Of a stretch of 64,000 nt of DNA, positions 8,281-15,686 are shown in pieces. Every line of letters starts with the position of its first letter. Position 1 is the first letter of the stretch. The notes beneath the pieces are model-generated. The model ran no database searches, was not told where the DNA came from, and saw only the letters and a program-made list of their open reading frames with translations. The stretch covers positions 24,005 through 88,004 of the forward strand of contig JAATGQ010000109.1 of NCBI GenBank assembly GCA_015654595.1, in the 5' to 3' direction. This DNA comes from Chitinophagales bacterium (GTDB taxonomy: Bacteria > Bacteroidota > Bacteroidia > Chitinophagales > Chitinophagaceae). A program made the translations under genes and the position numbers.

Positions 8281-9291
8281 ATGAAGATAAAATTCAGTAT
8301 CATAGGCTGTGGCCGGATTGCTCAACGTCATGCAGAACATATTCACCGGCAGGGAGAATTGGTTTCCGTTTGTGATATTGACCCGGAAAAGGCAAAAACG
8401 CTTGGAGAAAAATACGGCGTTCCTTTCTACTCTTCCATAGAAACACTGTTGACCCGATCACCGTCGACAGACGTCGTTTCGGTCTGTACTCCCAATTATC
8501 TGCACGGCGACCATACGCTGAAAGCGCTGCACGCGGGCAAACACGTGATCTGCGAAAAGCCAATGGCTCTTTCGGTCGAAGATTGTCAGCGGATGAATGA
8601 CACGGCCGCCCAAACCGGCAAACGATTGTTTATCGTAAAACAAAACCGGTTCAATCCTCCCGTCATAGCCGTAAAGAAACTGCTCGATGAAAAACGACTG
8701 GGCGCTCTCCACGGCGTTGCGCTAAATTGTTTTTGGAACCGCGATCCGCAATACTATACCGAAAGCTCGTGGAAAGGTTCCCGTGAGAAGGACGGCGGCG
8801 TTCTCTTTACGCAGTTCAGCCACTTTATAGACCTGCTTTACTGGTTCCTCGGGGATATTGCCGAAATAAAAGGCTATGCCGCCAACCTGCAGCATGGCGG
8901 CTGCATCGAATTCGAAGATACGGGAGTCATCTCGGCCCGCTGGACCTCCGGGGTGCTGGGAACGATACATTATACCGTCAACAGCTTCCGCCAGAATATG
9001 GAAGGCTCCATCACCCTGTTTGGAGAAAAAGGAACGGTAAAAGTAGGCGGCCAGTACCTCAACGAACTGGACTACCAGAACATCGACAATTACAGGATCT
9101 CCGACCTCGCTGCCGGCAACCCCGCCAACCACTATGGCGGCTACCAGGGCTCTATGTCCAATCACGATAAGGTGTACGAGAATGTTATTGCTGCACTGCG
9201 GGGAGGACAAAGCTTTCTGGCCAGCGGATACGAAGGACAAAAGACGGTGGAGATCATCAATACTATCTATTCTTCTATAACAAAACTATGA
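8281..9291 (+). CDS. Gfo/Idh/MocA-family NAD(P)-dependent sugar dehydrogenase (WlbA/WbpB-like)
   Basis: 336 residues from the ATG at 8281, chosen because the Rossmann motif IIGCGRIAQRH follows directly; ATGs at 8269 or 8191 would add residues with no family match. The EKP motif has Lys93 (VICEKPMAL), and the second catalytic segment GGVLFTQFSHFIDLL supplies the D/H pair typical of the family. The stretch SSWKGS near residue 160 resembles WlbA/WbpB, which oxidises UDP-GlcNAc uronate at C3 in UDP-diacetamido-uronate synthesis. The next two genes encode an acyltransferase and an aminotransferase, which fits an oxidise-aminate-acetylate scheme. The stop overlaps the next start (ATGA). Confidence 0.85.
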   Translation: MKIKFSIIGCGRIAQRHAEHIHRQGELVSVCDIDPEKAKTLGEKYGVPFYSSIETLLTRSPSTDVVSVCTPNYLHGDHTLKALHAGKHVICEKPMALSVEDCQRMNDTAAQTGKRLFIVKQNRFNPPVIAVKKLLDEKRLGALHGVALNCFWNRDPQYYTESSWKGSREKDGGVLFTQFSHFIDLLYWFLGDIAEIKGYAANLQHGGCIEFEDTGVISARWTSGVLGTIHYTVNSFRQNMEGSITLFGEKGTVKVGGQYLNELDYQNIDNYRISDLAAGNPANHYGGYQGSMSNHDKVYENVIAALRGGQSFLASGYEGQKTVEIINTIYSSITKL

Positions 9292-9752
9292 ACCCTCGTA
9301 TCCTGTCCTCCGGTATTGCAGCAGACGTCCAGTTCGGCGATGAGGTCACCGTTGTCCAGCCCGTCAATCTCTATGGCTGCCGGATCGGTCATCACAGCTT
9401 TATCGGCCCCTTCACCGAGATCCAGCGGGACAGCAGTATCGGCGACTACTGCCGGATACAATCGCATACCTTTATCTGCGAGCTGGTAGAGATTGGCGAT
9501 CATTGTTTTGTCGGACACGGCGTTATGTTTGTCAACGATCTTTTTTCGGAAGGGCATCCCGCCCACAGCAAAAAAGAGCTTTGGAAGCCGACACGGGTCG
9601 GTCATCATGTTTCCATCGGCTCGAATGCGACCATCTTGCCGGTTGCGATTTGCGATCATTGTGTGATCGGGGCAGGAGCGGTGGTGACAAAGGATATCAC
9701 AGAGCCAGGGGTATATGCGGGCAACCCGGCCCGGCTCATTCGTCCATTATAA
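9288..9752 (+). CDS. Left-handed beta-helix N-acyltransferase (WlbB/WbpD-like)
   Basis: 154 residues made of hexapeptide repeats (for example VTVVQPVNLYG, CRIGHHSFIG, STIGDYC-type turns, HVSIGSNATILP, HCVIGAGAVVTKDI) ending in AGNPARLIRPL, the standard end of sugar N-acetyltransferases. These trimeric enzymes acetylate an amino group on a nucleotide sugar using acetyl-CoA. The 4-base overlap with the WlbA-like dehydrogenase and the following aminotransferase support one pathway. The conserved catalytic histidine of WlbB-type enzymes is probably in GHGVMFVND. Confidence 0.85.
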   Translation: MNPRILSSGIAADVQFGDEVTVVQPVNLYGCRIGHHSFIGPFTEIQRDSSIGDYCRIQSHTFICELVEIGDHCFVGHGVMFVNDLFSEGHPAHSKKELWKPTRVGHHVSIGSNATILPVAICDHCVIGAGAVVTKDITEPGVYAGNPARLIRPL

Positions 9753-9762
9753 TACATCGAAT

Positions 9763-10980
9763 ATGCTTTACCGCCGTATGCCCATAGAGGTCGAATCGCC
9801 CGAGCAGATCGGCTATGATTCTATCCGAAACAATCTTTCCGAGAGTTCCTATACCGATGCCCGCTTCGGCATGATCCCCGGTGTTCCGGTGGCCGGCAGC
9901 CCCTCGATGCCCGGCGGCGTCGCAGTTCCCGGCGGTGTCCCGATCTCCGGCGGAGTCCCGGTCCCCGGCGGCGCCGCAGTTCCTAGCGATCTTCCACTTG
10001 ACCAGCTGCTGCTTTGCTACGGCGATCATATCGGTCACGAAGGACTTCGACAACTGATCGTCGAGGGTATGGTATTGACAAAAGATAATGTGCTGCTGAC
10101 CATGGGCGCTGCCGGCGCGCTTTACATCATTGCAACCACGCTTTTGGAAAAAGACGACGAACTGGTGGTCGTGCGCCCTAACTATTCGACCAATCTCGAG
10201 ACACCGCGCGCGATAGGGGCCAAACTTCAGTATATCGACCTGGTATTCGAAGAGAAATTCGAACTGGATATCGAAAAAGTAAAAGCGGCTATTACACCCC
10301 GTACGAAATACATTTCAGTCACCCATCCACATAACCCAACGGGCGCCTGCCTCAGCGACGAACAGCTGCGTCAGCTGGCGGCCCTTGCAGAGGCGCATGA
10401 TTGCTGGCTGCTGGTAGACGAAACCTACCGGGACATGGTCTTTGGGGCGCAGCTCCCGCTGGCGGCAACCTATTCTCCAAAGGTCATCAGCGTTTCCTCT
10501 TTATCCAAAAGTTACGGCCTTCCGGGCCTCCGAACGGGTTGGGTCGTCACCCAGGACCGGCCGTTACTCGAGGCATTTCTTGCCGCAAAAGAACAGATCC
10601 ATATTTGCGGACCGGTACTGGAAGAAGAACTCGCCTTTCGCTATTTTCAGAAGAAGGACGTCTATTTTCCCGGTATCCGCGACGACATCCGCAGGAAGTT
10701 CGATATCGTGAAGAATTGGATGGCAAAACAGGACGTCTTTGAGTGGGTGGAGCCAAAGGGAGGGGCGGTGTGCTTCCCCCGTCTGAGGCGGCCGGATAGC
10801 GTCGATCTGGATCAGTTCTATAAGATCCTGCTGGAGAAGTATTCGACCTATGTCGGACCCGGTCATTGGTTTGAAATGCCGCGGCACTACATGCGGATAG
10901 GGTTTGGCTGGCCGGCCCCGGAGGCTTTGCAGGAAGGGCTTGACGCCTTGATAAAAAGCTCGCGGGAAGCCTGCCGTTAG
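9763..10980 (+). CDS. Class I/II PLP-dependent aminotransferase with a VPGG-repeat insertion
   Basis: 405 residues from the ATG at 9763, which lies just after the preceding stop. The pyridoxal-phosphate lysine is Lys249 in SSLSKSYGLPGLRTGW; HPHNPTGACLS and VDETYRDM are the N-P-x-G and D-x-x-Y elements of fold-type I class I enzymes. It is not of the DegT type that normally partners WlbA/WlbB. Between residues ~38 and 73, before the first conserved helix (CYGDHIGHEGLRQL), there is a low-complexity insertion of PGGV-x-V hexapeptides. The neighbours suggest it aminates a keto-sugar or a small keto-acid attached to the same pathway, but the substrate is unknown. Confidence 0.85.
   Translation: MLYRRMPIEVESPEQIGYDSIRNNLSESSYTDARFGMIPGVPVAGSPSMPGGVAVPGGVPISGGVPVPGGAAVPSDLPLDQLLLCYGDHIGHEGLRQLIVEGMVLTKDNVLLTMGAAGALYIIATTLLEKDDELVVVRPNYSTNLETPRAIGAKLQYIDLVFEEKFELDIEKVKAAITPRTKYISVTHPHNPTGACLSDEQLRQLAALAEAHDCWLLVDETYRDMVFGAQLPLAATYSPKVISVSSLSKSYGLPGLRTGWVVTQDRPLLEAFLAAKEQIHICGPVLEEELAFRYFQKKDVYFPGIRDDIRRKFDIVKNWMAKQDVFEWVEPKGGAVCFPRLRRPDSVDLDQFYKILLEKYSTYVGPGHWFEMPRHYMRIGFGWPAPEALQEGLDALIKSSREACR
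9910..9981 (+). repeat. Four in-frame 18-nt tandem repeats inside the aminotransferase gene
   Basis: Units at 9910-9927, 9928-9945, 9946-9963 and 9964-9981 encode PGGVAV, PGGVPI, SGGVPV and PGGAAV; a degenerate fifth copy (PGVPVA) sits at 9877-9894. Units differ mainly at third codon positions. Confidence 0.9.
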
Positions 10981-11003
10981 AGCCGCAACAACACGCCGCG
11001 GGC

Positions 11004-11408
11004 TTACTGCCCGGCATTAAACGCAGACAATCTCTCCTTTTCTGTAAAAATAATAGAATGCGCTTTTAATAGCGTGTCTTTCAGGTAAGTATAATCGCTG
11101 ATGAGTTTTTCGGGGCTCTTGCTAAGACAACTGTTTTCAAACTGAAGACATTGATTCTGAATGGTTGTCAACCCAACAAAGCCAAAGAGGGGCTTGATCT
11201 TGTGTACCGCGCTTTTGAGTCCGGGTATATCGCCCATGAGGTAACAGGCGTCGATCTTCTGTACAAAGCTATCGTATTCGAGGAGAACGTCGGTAAACGT
11301 CTCTTCAATCATGACATAATCGCCTGCATATAATTCAATTATATATTGGCTGTCAATCGCATTGCCAAATACAAACGCATTGTTGTCGATAGGCTCATCC
11401 ATACGCAC
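11004..11408 (-). CDS. Histidine phosphotransfer (HPt) domain protein
   Basis: 134 residues, a single helical HPt domain. The phospho-accepting histidine is His69 in SAVHKIKPLFGFVGL, the usual H-x-[KL]-[KS/P]-x-x-x-x-x-x-G pattern of HPt proteins. It would carry phosphate from the receiver of a hybrid kinase to a final response regulator. The hybrid kinase at 11461 is transcribed divergently only ~50 bases away, so the two probably form one phosphorelay. An alternative start two codons in (ATG at 11402) gives the same domain. No response regulator gene is adjacent. Confidence 0.82.
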   Translation of the reverse strand: MRMDEPIDNNAFVFGNAIDSQYIIELYAGDYVMIEETFTDVLLEYDSFVQKIDACYLMGDIPGLKSAVHKIKPLFGFVGLTTIQNQCLQFENSCLSKSPEKLISDYTYLKDTLLKAHSIIFTEKERLSAFNAGQ

Positions 11409-11460
11409 ACTTATTCAGATATAGAACGATTCCTATACTAATTTATTGCAGTTGCACGTT

Positions 11461-13620
11461 ATGGATCTAGTATTTACTCTTATTCGACATCCTGTGAGCA
11501 ACCAGATCTTTCTTATGGTAAAATCCTTTTATGAGGATATCGTCTATTCGGGCCTGCCCGAGGACTATTCCCATACAAAGAGGAAGAAGACGATCCGGTT
11601 CAACCAGTTTATTTTGCTCATTCTCACTGCGCATTTTGTCTGCGTTATTTCTTACTTCTATTTTGGTCTCTATATCAGCGCATTGGTTAATCTTAGCGCC
11701 GCCTATATCTTCATCGTTGCCTATCATCTGAATGCGCGCCGCAAGCATCCGCTGGCAAGAGCGCTTTCGATCTTCAATCTCAACTGTTATCTGGCGGTGA
11801 TGAACTATATGGAAGGATTAAAGGCGGGCGAATACCTGTTCTATTTCCCCTACTTCCTGATCATGACCTTTATCATCATTTTCAGAAGGGACTTCAGGGA
11901 GTTGATCTTTGCCTATATCATTACGACGATCGCACTTGTATTTTGCTATTACTTCTGTCCACAGGAGAATCATTACCAGGTACATATCGTTGGGATGTTT
12001 GAACGTCTGCATGACAGCAATCTTGTGCTGTCGCTGTTGCTGACCGCATTCTTTGCGTATGCGATCGTTCGCATCAACCGAAGTAACGAGGCGGCTATTC
12101 TGAAGGAAAAGCAGTTTGTGGATACGATCTACAATACCTCCCTGGACGGGGTAGTGATCCTGGACGCCGAACAGCTGATCATTACCGATTGTAACCGACG
12201 CGCGATCCAGCTGCTGGAGATAGAAGATAAAAAGACGATCGTCGGCGCTCCGATGGAACTTCTTTTTACGCGTGAGCATATCCGGTTGTTCCAGGAGATT
12301 CCCGGGGATCTGAAGGAAGAAGCGGCCAATAGCTGGCAGGGAGAACTGTCGCTTATATCGAGAAAGGACAATACCGTCTTTGCATTTGTCAATGTCGTCT
12401 CATTTTATGACGACAACCGTCATTTCTGGAAGGTGAGTGTCCTGGATATCTCCGAGATTAAAATGACGCAATTCGAGCTGATGAAGGCAAAACAGAAAGC
12501 CGAGTCGGCGTCGAGGGCCAAGTCGAGGTTCCTGTCGAATATGAGTCATGAACTGCGAACGCCGTTGAATGGCATCATCGGCGCATCCAACCTGCTGCTG
12601 CAGGAGCAGCATCTGCCTGACCAGGCCTCGCACCTGGAGATACTGAAATTCTCTTCCGAACACATGATGGTCCTGATCAACGAGATCCTCGACTTTAACA
12701 AGATCGAGTCGGGACGGTTCGAGCTGGAGCGGGCGCCTGTCAACATAAGGCATTTTCTAAAAAAACTGGAGACCAGTTTTTCCGTTCAGGCCTTTGGAAA
12801 AGGCCTTCTTTTCCTGGTAGACATCGACGAGGGTCTCGAGCAGGAGTTTCTGACTGATGAGACCAGGCTCAACCAGGTCCTCAGCAACCTGTTATCCAAC
12901 GCCATCAAATTTACCCATAAGGGAGGAATAACCCTTGGGGCTAAAAAGCTGTCTTCTTCGAGCAAGAAGTCCCTTATCCAGTTCGTAGTACAGGATACCG
13001 GGATCGGGATCCCGGCACACAAGCAGCAGGAAGTCTTCGACAGTTTCACGCAGGCGGATACCGATACTACCCGGAAATATGGAGGAACGGGGCTGGGACT
13101 GGCGATCAGCAAGCGGCTGGTGAATCTTTTTGCCGGCGAACTGCAGTTGATCAGCGAGGAAGGAAAAGGCAGTCATTTTTCTTTTACCCTCGAACTGGAG
13201 ATCAACGAAAATGCGAAGCACTATATCAATAATGAAAATGTCAAGCACCTGCCCGCCTTTAAGAAACTGAAAGTGTTGATAGCGGAAGACAACTTTGTCA
13301 ATATGGCTGTTGCCCGCAGGTTCCTTGTCAAGTGGGGCATCGAGGTACATGAGGCGGTCAACGGGCGTGAGGCGGTGGAGAAATGCAGGGCTAACCACTA
13401 TGATCTGGTGCTGATCGATCTGGAGATGCCGGAGATGGACGGGATCACGGCGCTGGCAGAGATCAGAAAAACAGAACCGTCGATGCCTGCTATCGCCTTT
13501 ACGGCTACGGTGTATGAAGATATGAAGACGCACCTGTTGACAAAGGGATTCATGGAGGTAGTGCCGAAACCTTTCAGGCCTGAGGACCTGCATAGCAAGA
13601 TCCAAAAGCTGATCGCGTAA
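11461..13620 (+). CDS. Membrane-bound hybrid sensor histidine kinase with PAS and receiver domains
   Basis: 719 residues from the ATG at 11461; an in-frame ATG at 11515 is also possible. Order of parts: an N-terminal region with about five to six membrane helices (residues ~40-200), a PAS domain (~220-340, beginning FVDTIYNTSLDGVVILD), the HisKA dimerisation domain with phospho-His363 in MSHELRTPLNG, a HATPase domain (N box LSNLLSNAIKFT, G boxes DTGIGIP and GGTGLGLAIS), and a C-terminal receiver with phospho-acceptor Asp653 (LVLIDLEMPEMDG) and the switch lysine in PKPF. No periplasmic sensor domain is visible, so the signal may be sensed within the membrane. The HPt protein at 11408 is the probable next acceptor. 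Confidence 0.92.
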   Translation: MDLVFTLIRHPVSNQIFLMVKSFYEDIVYSGLPEDYSHTKRKKTIRFNQFILLILTAHFVCVISYFYFGLYISALVNLSAAYIFIVAYHLNARRKHPLARALSIFNLNCYLAVMNYMEGLKAGEYLFYFPYFLIMTFIIIFRRDFRELIFAYIITTIALVFCYYFCPQENHYQVHIVGMFERLHDSNLVLSLLLTAFFAYAIVRINRSNEAAILKEKQFVDTIYNTSLDGVVILDAEQLIITDCNRRAIQLLEIEDKKTIVGAPMELLFTREHIRLFQEIPGDLKEEAANSWQGELSLISRKDNTVFAFVNVVSFYDDNRHFWKVSVLDISEIKMTQFELMKAKQKAESASRAKSRFLSNMSHELRTPLNGIIGASNLLLQEQHLPDQASHLEILKFSSEHMMVLINEILDFNKIESGRFELERAPVNIRHFLKKLETSFSVQAFGKGLLFLVDIDEGLEQEFLTDETRLNQVLSNLLSNAIKFTHKGGITLGAKKLSSSSKKSLIQFVVQDTGIGIPAHKQQEVFDSFTQADTDTTRKYGGTGLGLAISKRLVNLFAGELQLISEEGKGSHFSFTLELEINENAKHYINNENVKHLPAFKKLKVLIAEDNFVNMAVARRFLVKWGIEVHEAVNGREAVEKCRANHYDLVLIDLEMPEMDGITALAEIRKTEPSMPAIAFTATVYEDMKTHLLTKGFMEVVPKPFRPEDLHSKIQKLIA

Positions 13621-13670
13621 TTTTAATCTAAATTTTTTTTGGAAAGTATGTGAAAAGCAAAAAAGATTTT

Positions 13671-13678
13671 TACTTTTG
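13671..13678 (+). promoter_or_regulatory. Bacteroidota -7 promoter element upstream of the Ro60 leader
   Basis: TACTTTTG matches TAnnTTTG, 26 bases before the first small ORF. It would start a transcript near 13685 that runs through both small ORFs and, if not terminated, into the Ro60 gene at 14046. Confidence 0.6.
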
Positions 13679-13703
13679 TAGAGTCAAAGAAAATAAAACA
13701 GTA

Positions 13704-13790
13704 ATGCTACGACAATATACACATACACTAATTAGTACCGGGTATAACCCGATAAAGGTGTGTATTCCCGCGGGGCAAATTGCTGCATAA
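13704..13790 (+). CDS. Candidate 28-residue small protein between a promoter and a terminator
   Basis: The ATG at 13704 opens a 28-codon frame (starts MLRQYTHTLIS, ends IPAGQIAA, TAA at 13788-13790). It lies 26 bases after a perfect -7 element and 26 bases before a strong intrinsic terminator, so promoter, ORF and terminator form a self-contained ~160-nt unit. I recognise no family. Bacteroidota often lack Shine-Dalgarno sites, so the weak purine stretch upstream is not decisive. The same RNA could instead act as a small non-coding RNA. Confidence 0.4.
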   Translation: MLRQYTHTLISTGYNPIKVCIPAGQIAA

Positions 13791-13815
13791 TTCAGAAGAA
13801 ATAAATCCAGCATAT

Positions 13816-13843
13816 AAAAGCCCCGCTCCAAAGCGGGGCTTTT
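13816..13843 (+). terminator. Intrinsic terminator in the Ro60 leader
   Basis: Perfect 12-bp stem (13816-13827 with 13832-13843), loop CCAA, core GCCCCGCT, with the right arm ending in TTTT. It closes the unit that starts at the 13671 promoter. Confidence 0.85.
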
Positions 13844-13847
13844 GCAT

Positions 13848-13943
13848 ATGAAAGCCGAACGAAAGCAAAACATGACCCTGGCAGCCATCACGATAAATTG
13901 TGGGAAGGCCAGCTATTGCCCCCGACCGGGCTTCGCCGAATAG
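13848..13943 (+). other. Structured leader segment with an overlapping 31-codon ORF
   Basis: An ATG at 13848 opens a 31-codon frame (starts MKAERKQNMTL, ends PRPGFAE, TAG at 13941). The same bases fold into an irregular hairpin: CTGGC (13878-13882) with GCCAG (13908-13912), then CC/GG and CAC/GTG inside, loop GATAAATT. I cannot tell whether the RNA or the peptide matters. The position just upstream of a Ro60 gene, where bacterial Y RNAs are often encoded, makes a structured RNA possible. I did not find the tRNA-like T-loop of classical YrlA RNAs. Confidence 0.35.
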
Positions 13944-13999
13944 TGTCTGCATCGCAGTTAACTTATACGCACCCGGTCGCCGACAGACCGGGTTTTTTT
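13923..13999 (+). terminator. Second intrinsic terminator with a competing upstream arm (attenuator-like)
   Basis: ACCCGGTC (13971-13978) pairs with GACCGGGT (13986-13993), loop of 7, followed by a T run to 13999: an intrinsic terminator ending 46 bases before the Ro60 start codon. The arm CCCGGTCG (13972-13979) can also pair with CGACCGGG (13923-13930), which lies at the end of the 31-codon ORF. The two pairings exclude each other, as in attenuators. Confidence 0.6.
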
Positions 14000-14045
14000 A
14001 TAAGTAAACATTAAGCGCTCCCGCAGGGGAGAAAAGGAGGCAGCC

Positions 14046-15542
14046 ATGAAATTCAATTTTAGCCTGAATCGTAGACAACCAGCCGAAGCCCGTTACACAT
14101 TTGTAAAAGCGGGAATGCCCGATTTGCAATGGGAGTTGTATACGACACTATTATCCGGGGCTTTAGCGGCTTCTTCCCATGAACAGGAGATGGCGGCGGC
14201 GGCGGTCCGTGAGCTGGTGCGCCAGAATGATCCTGCTTTTGTTGCGACGCTGTCCCTTCATCTGTTGGATCGGGGCCATTTCAAAAAGCTATCTTTCTGG
14301 CTGTCTGCCGAACTATCGGTGCTGCCGGGACAGGACGAGCAGGCCGCGGCATTGCTGGCGCGCATCCTTCGTCAACCTGCAGATCTGGCCGAATGGGTGG
14401 GATATTATTTTCGTGCGGCGACAAAGGGTCAAAAGCCGGGCCGTGCGGTTAGGCGGGTGTTGACTACGCTTTTGCAAAAGCTTGACGAGTATGCCTATCT
14501 GCGTTTTGACAGAGAAGTCCGTTCTGGTCTGCAGATCGCGTTCTCCTTGCTGCGTCCGAAAGCCCTCCATCGCGATCAGAAGAGCCTGTTCGACCGTATC
14601 CTTCGCGATCAGCTTCCCGCACGCGCAAGCTGGGAGCAGGAATGGCATGCGCTTCATCAGCAGAAGTATGAAAGCCCTGAACAGCGCCAGGTGGTACTGC
14701 GCGATAAATGGAAGCAAGGCATCTCTACTTTCCGTATAGGCTACACGGCTCTGCTGGAAAACCTTCAGCCGATGCTCCATACGGTAGTCAGCGGCAAGGT
14801 GTTGAAGCTGGCTGCTCAATACCTGGGTAATGCAGCTGCGGTGACGCAAGGCGGATACTCTCCGCTGCGGATGCTGGAAGCCTATAGATCTCTGAAGCGG
14901 TTGGATATGGGTGGAACGGTGATGTTGTCCGAAGCGTTGGAACAAGCCGCGCTGTATAGCTCATGGAGCCTGTCCGATTTTGGAAAGAACGCAGTATCGG
15001 TGATAGCGATGGACGTCAGCGACAGCATGAAGACGCCGATTACCGGGGCAGGGGGCGCCCTTCGGTTCGATATTGCTCCTTTGCTGGCGCTCCTATGGAA
15101 ACAGCGGGGTGACAAGGTGATCACAGGCATTATCGGCAATACCTGGAAGCCGATGGAGCTGACCAACCGTCCGGTCTTGTCCGCAACAAACGAACTGGGG
15201 CTGCGCGAAGGAGAAGCCGGATATGCGATCAATGCGCACCTGATCTTGCAGGATCTGCTGCGGAAGGGACAGGCTGTAGACAACGTGCTGGTCTTTACCG
15301 ACAGCCGTCTTTGGGATAAGCGTACCTTCTATCAAGATGCGGGCGCTAATCTTGGGGAATGGTGGAGGACTTACAAGCGCCAGGTGGCTGCAGAAGCAAA
15401 ACTGTTTTTGTTTGATCTGGCTGGCTACGGCGCTCCGCCGCTGCAAATCCTGGAAGACGATGTTTACCTGGTTGCCGGCTGGCAGGAGCAGCTGCCCGAT
15501 ATACTGCATGCGGTCAGCCATCCATTGGAACAACTCGTATAA
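14046..15542 (+). CDS. rsr: Ro60 orthologue (TROVE + von Willebrand A), RNA-binding ring protein
   Basis: 498 residues. The N-terminal ~300 residues are helical repeats of the TROVE type: signatures are FVKAGMPDLQWELYTTLLSG, LVRQNDPAFVATLS, KKLSFWLSAELS and KGQKPGRAVRRVL. The C-terminal vWA domain has the metal site D-x-S-x-S (Asp323, Ser325, Ser327 in AMDVSDSMKTPI). Ro60 forms a ring that holds misfolded or single-stranded RNA ends and binds Y RNA on its rim; bacterial homologues (Rsr) work with exonucleases in RNA maturation, decay and stress. An unusually strong ribosome-binding site (AAGGAGG) precedes the ATG. It stands alone: no RtcB, RtcA, slipin or PNPase gene is adjacent, unlike known RNA-repair operons. 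The leader is described separately. Confidence 0.9.
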   Translation: MKFNFSLNRRQPAEARYTFVKAGMPDLQWELYTTLLSGALAASSHEQEMAAAAVRELVRQNDPAFVATLSLHLLDRGHFKKLSFWLSAELSVLPGQDEQAAALLARILRQPADLAEWVGYYFRAATKGQKPGRAVRRVLTTLLQKLDEYAYLRFDREVRSGLQIAFSLLRPKALHRDQKSLFDRILRDQLPARASWEQEWHALHQQKYESPEQRQVVLRDKWKQGISTFRIGYTALLENLQPMLHTVVSGKVLKLAAQYLGNAAAVTQGGYSPLRMLEAYRSLKRLDMGGTVMLSEALEQAALYSSWSLSDFGKNAVSVIAMDVSDSMKTPITGAGGALRFDIAPLLALLWKQRGDKVITGIIGNTWKPMELTNRPVLSATNELGLREGEAGYAINAHLILQDLLRKGQAVDNVLVFTDSRLWDKRTFYQDAGANLGEWWRTYKRQVAAEAKLFLFDLAGYGAPPLQILEDDVYLVAGWQEQLPDILHAVSHPLEQLV

Positions 15543-15605
15543 ACAAAGAGGATGATACAAAAGTAAAATGAAGGCCCTGAGAATCGCTTAAACGGAAATT
15601 GTCTC

Positions 15606-15635
15606 CATCAGGGGCATCAGGGAAGGGCATCAGGG
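15606..15635 (+). repeat. Three short CATCAGGG direct repeats
   Basis: CATCAGGG occurs at 15606, 15615 and 15628 in the 144-base gap after the Ro60 gene. No function is evident. Confidence 0.5.
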
Positions 15636-15643
15636 ACCCGAAT

Positions 15644-15683
15644 AAAAAGAGGCTGTATCGACCTTTTGATACAGCCTCTTTTT
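15644..15683. terminator. Bidirectional intrinsic terminator
   Basis: Perfect 16-bp stem (15644-15659 with 15668-15683), loop GACCTTTT, with A and T runs at its ends. It lies between the convergent Ro60 gene and the beta-helix gene. Confidence 0.92.
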
Positions 15684-15686
15684 TTA

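Noticed and set aside
13861..13999. tRNA gene or tmRNA fragment in the Ro60 leader
   Set aside because: I found no T-loop (TTCRANNC) and no acceptor stem ending in CCA, so a tRNA cannot be supported.
15606..15635. Possible CRISPR-like repeats (three copies of CATCAGGG)
   Set aside because: Units of 8 bases with 1- to 5-base spacing are far too short for a CRISPR array and no cas genes are present.
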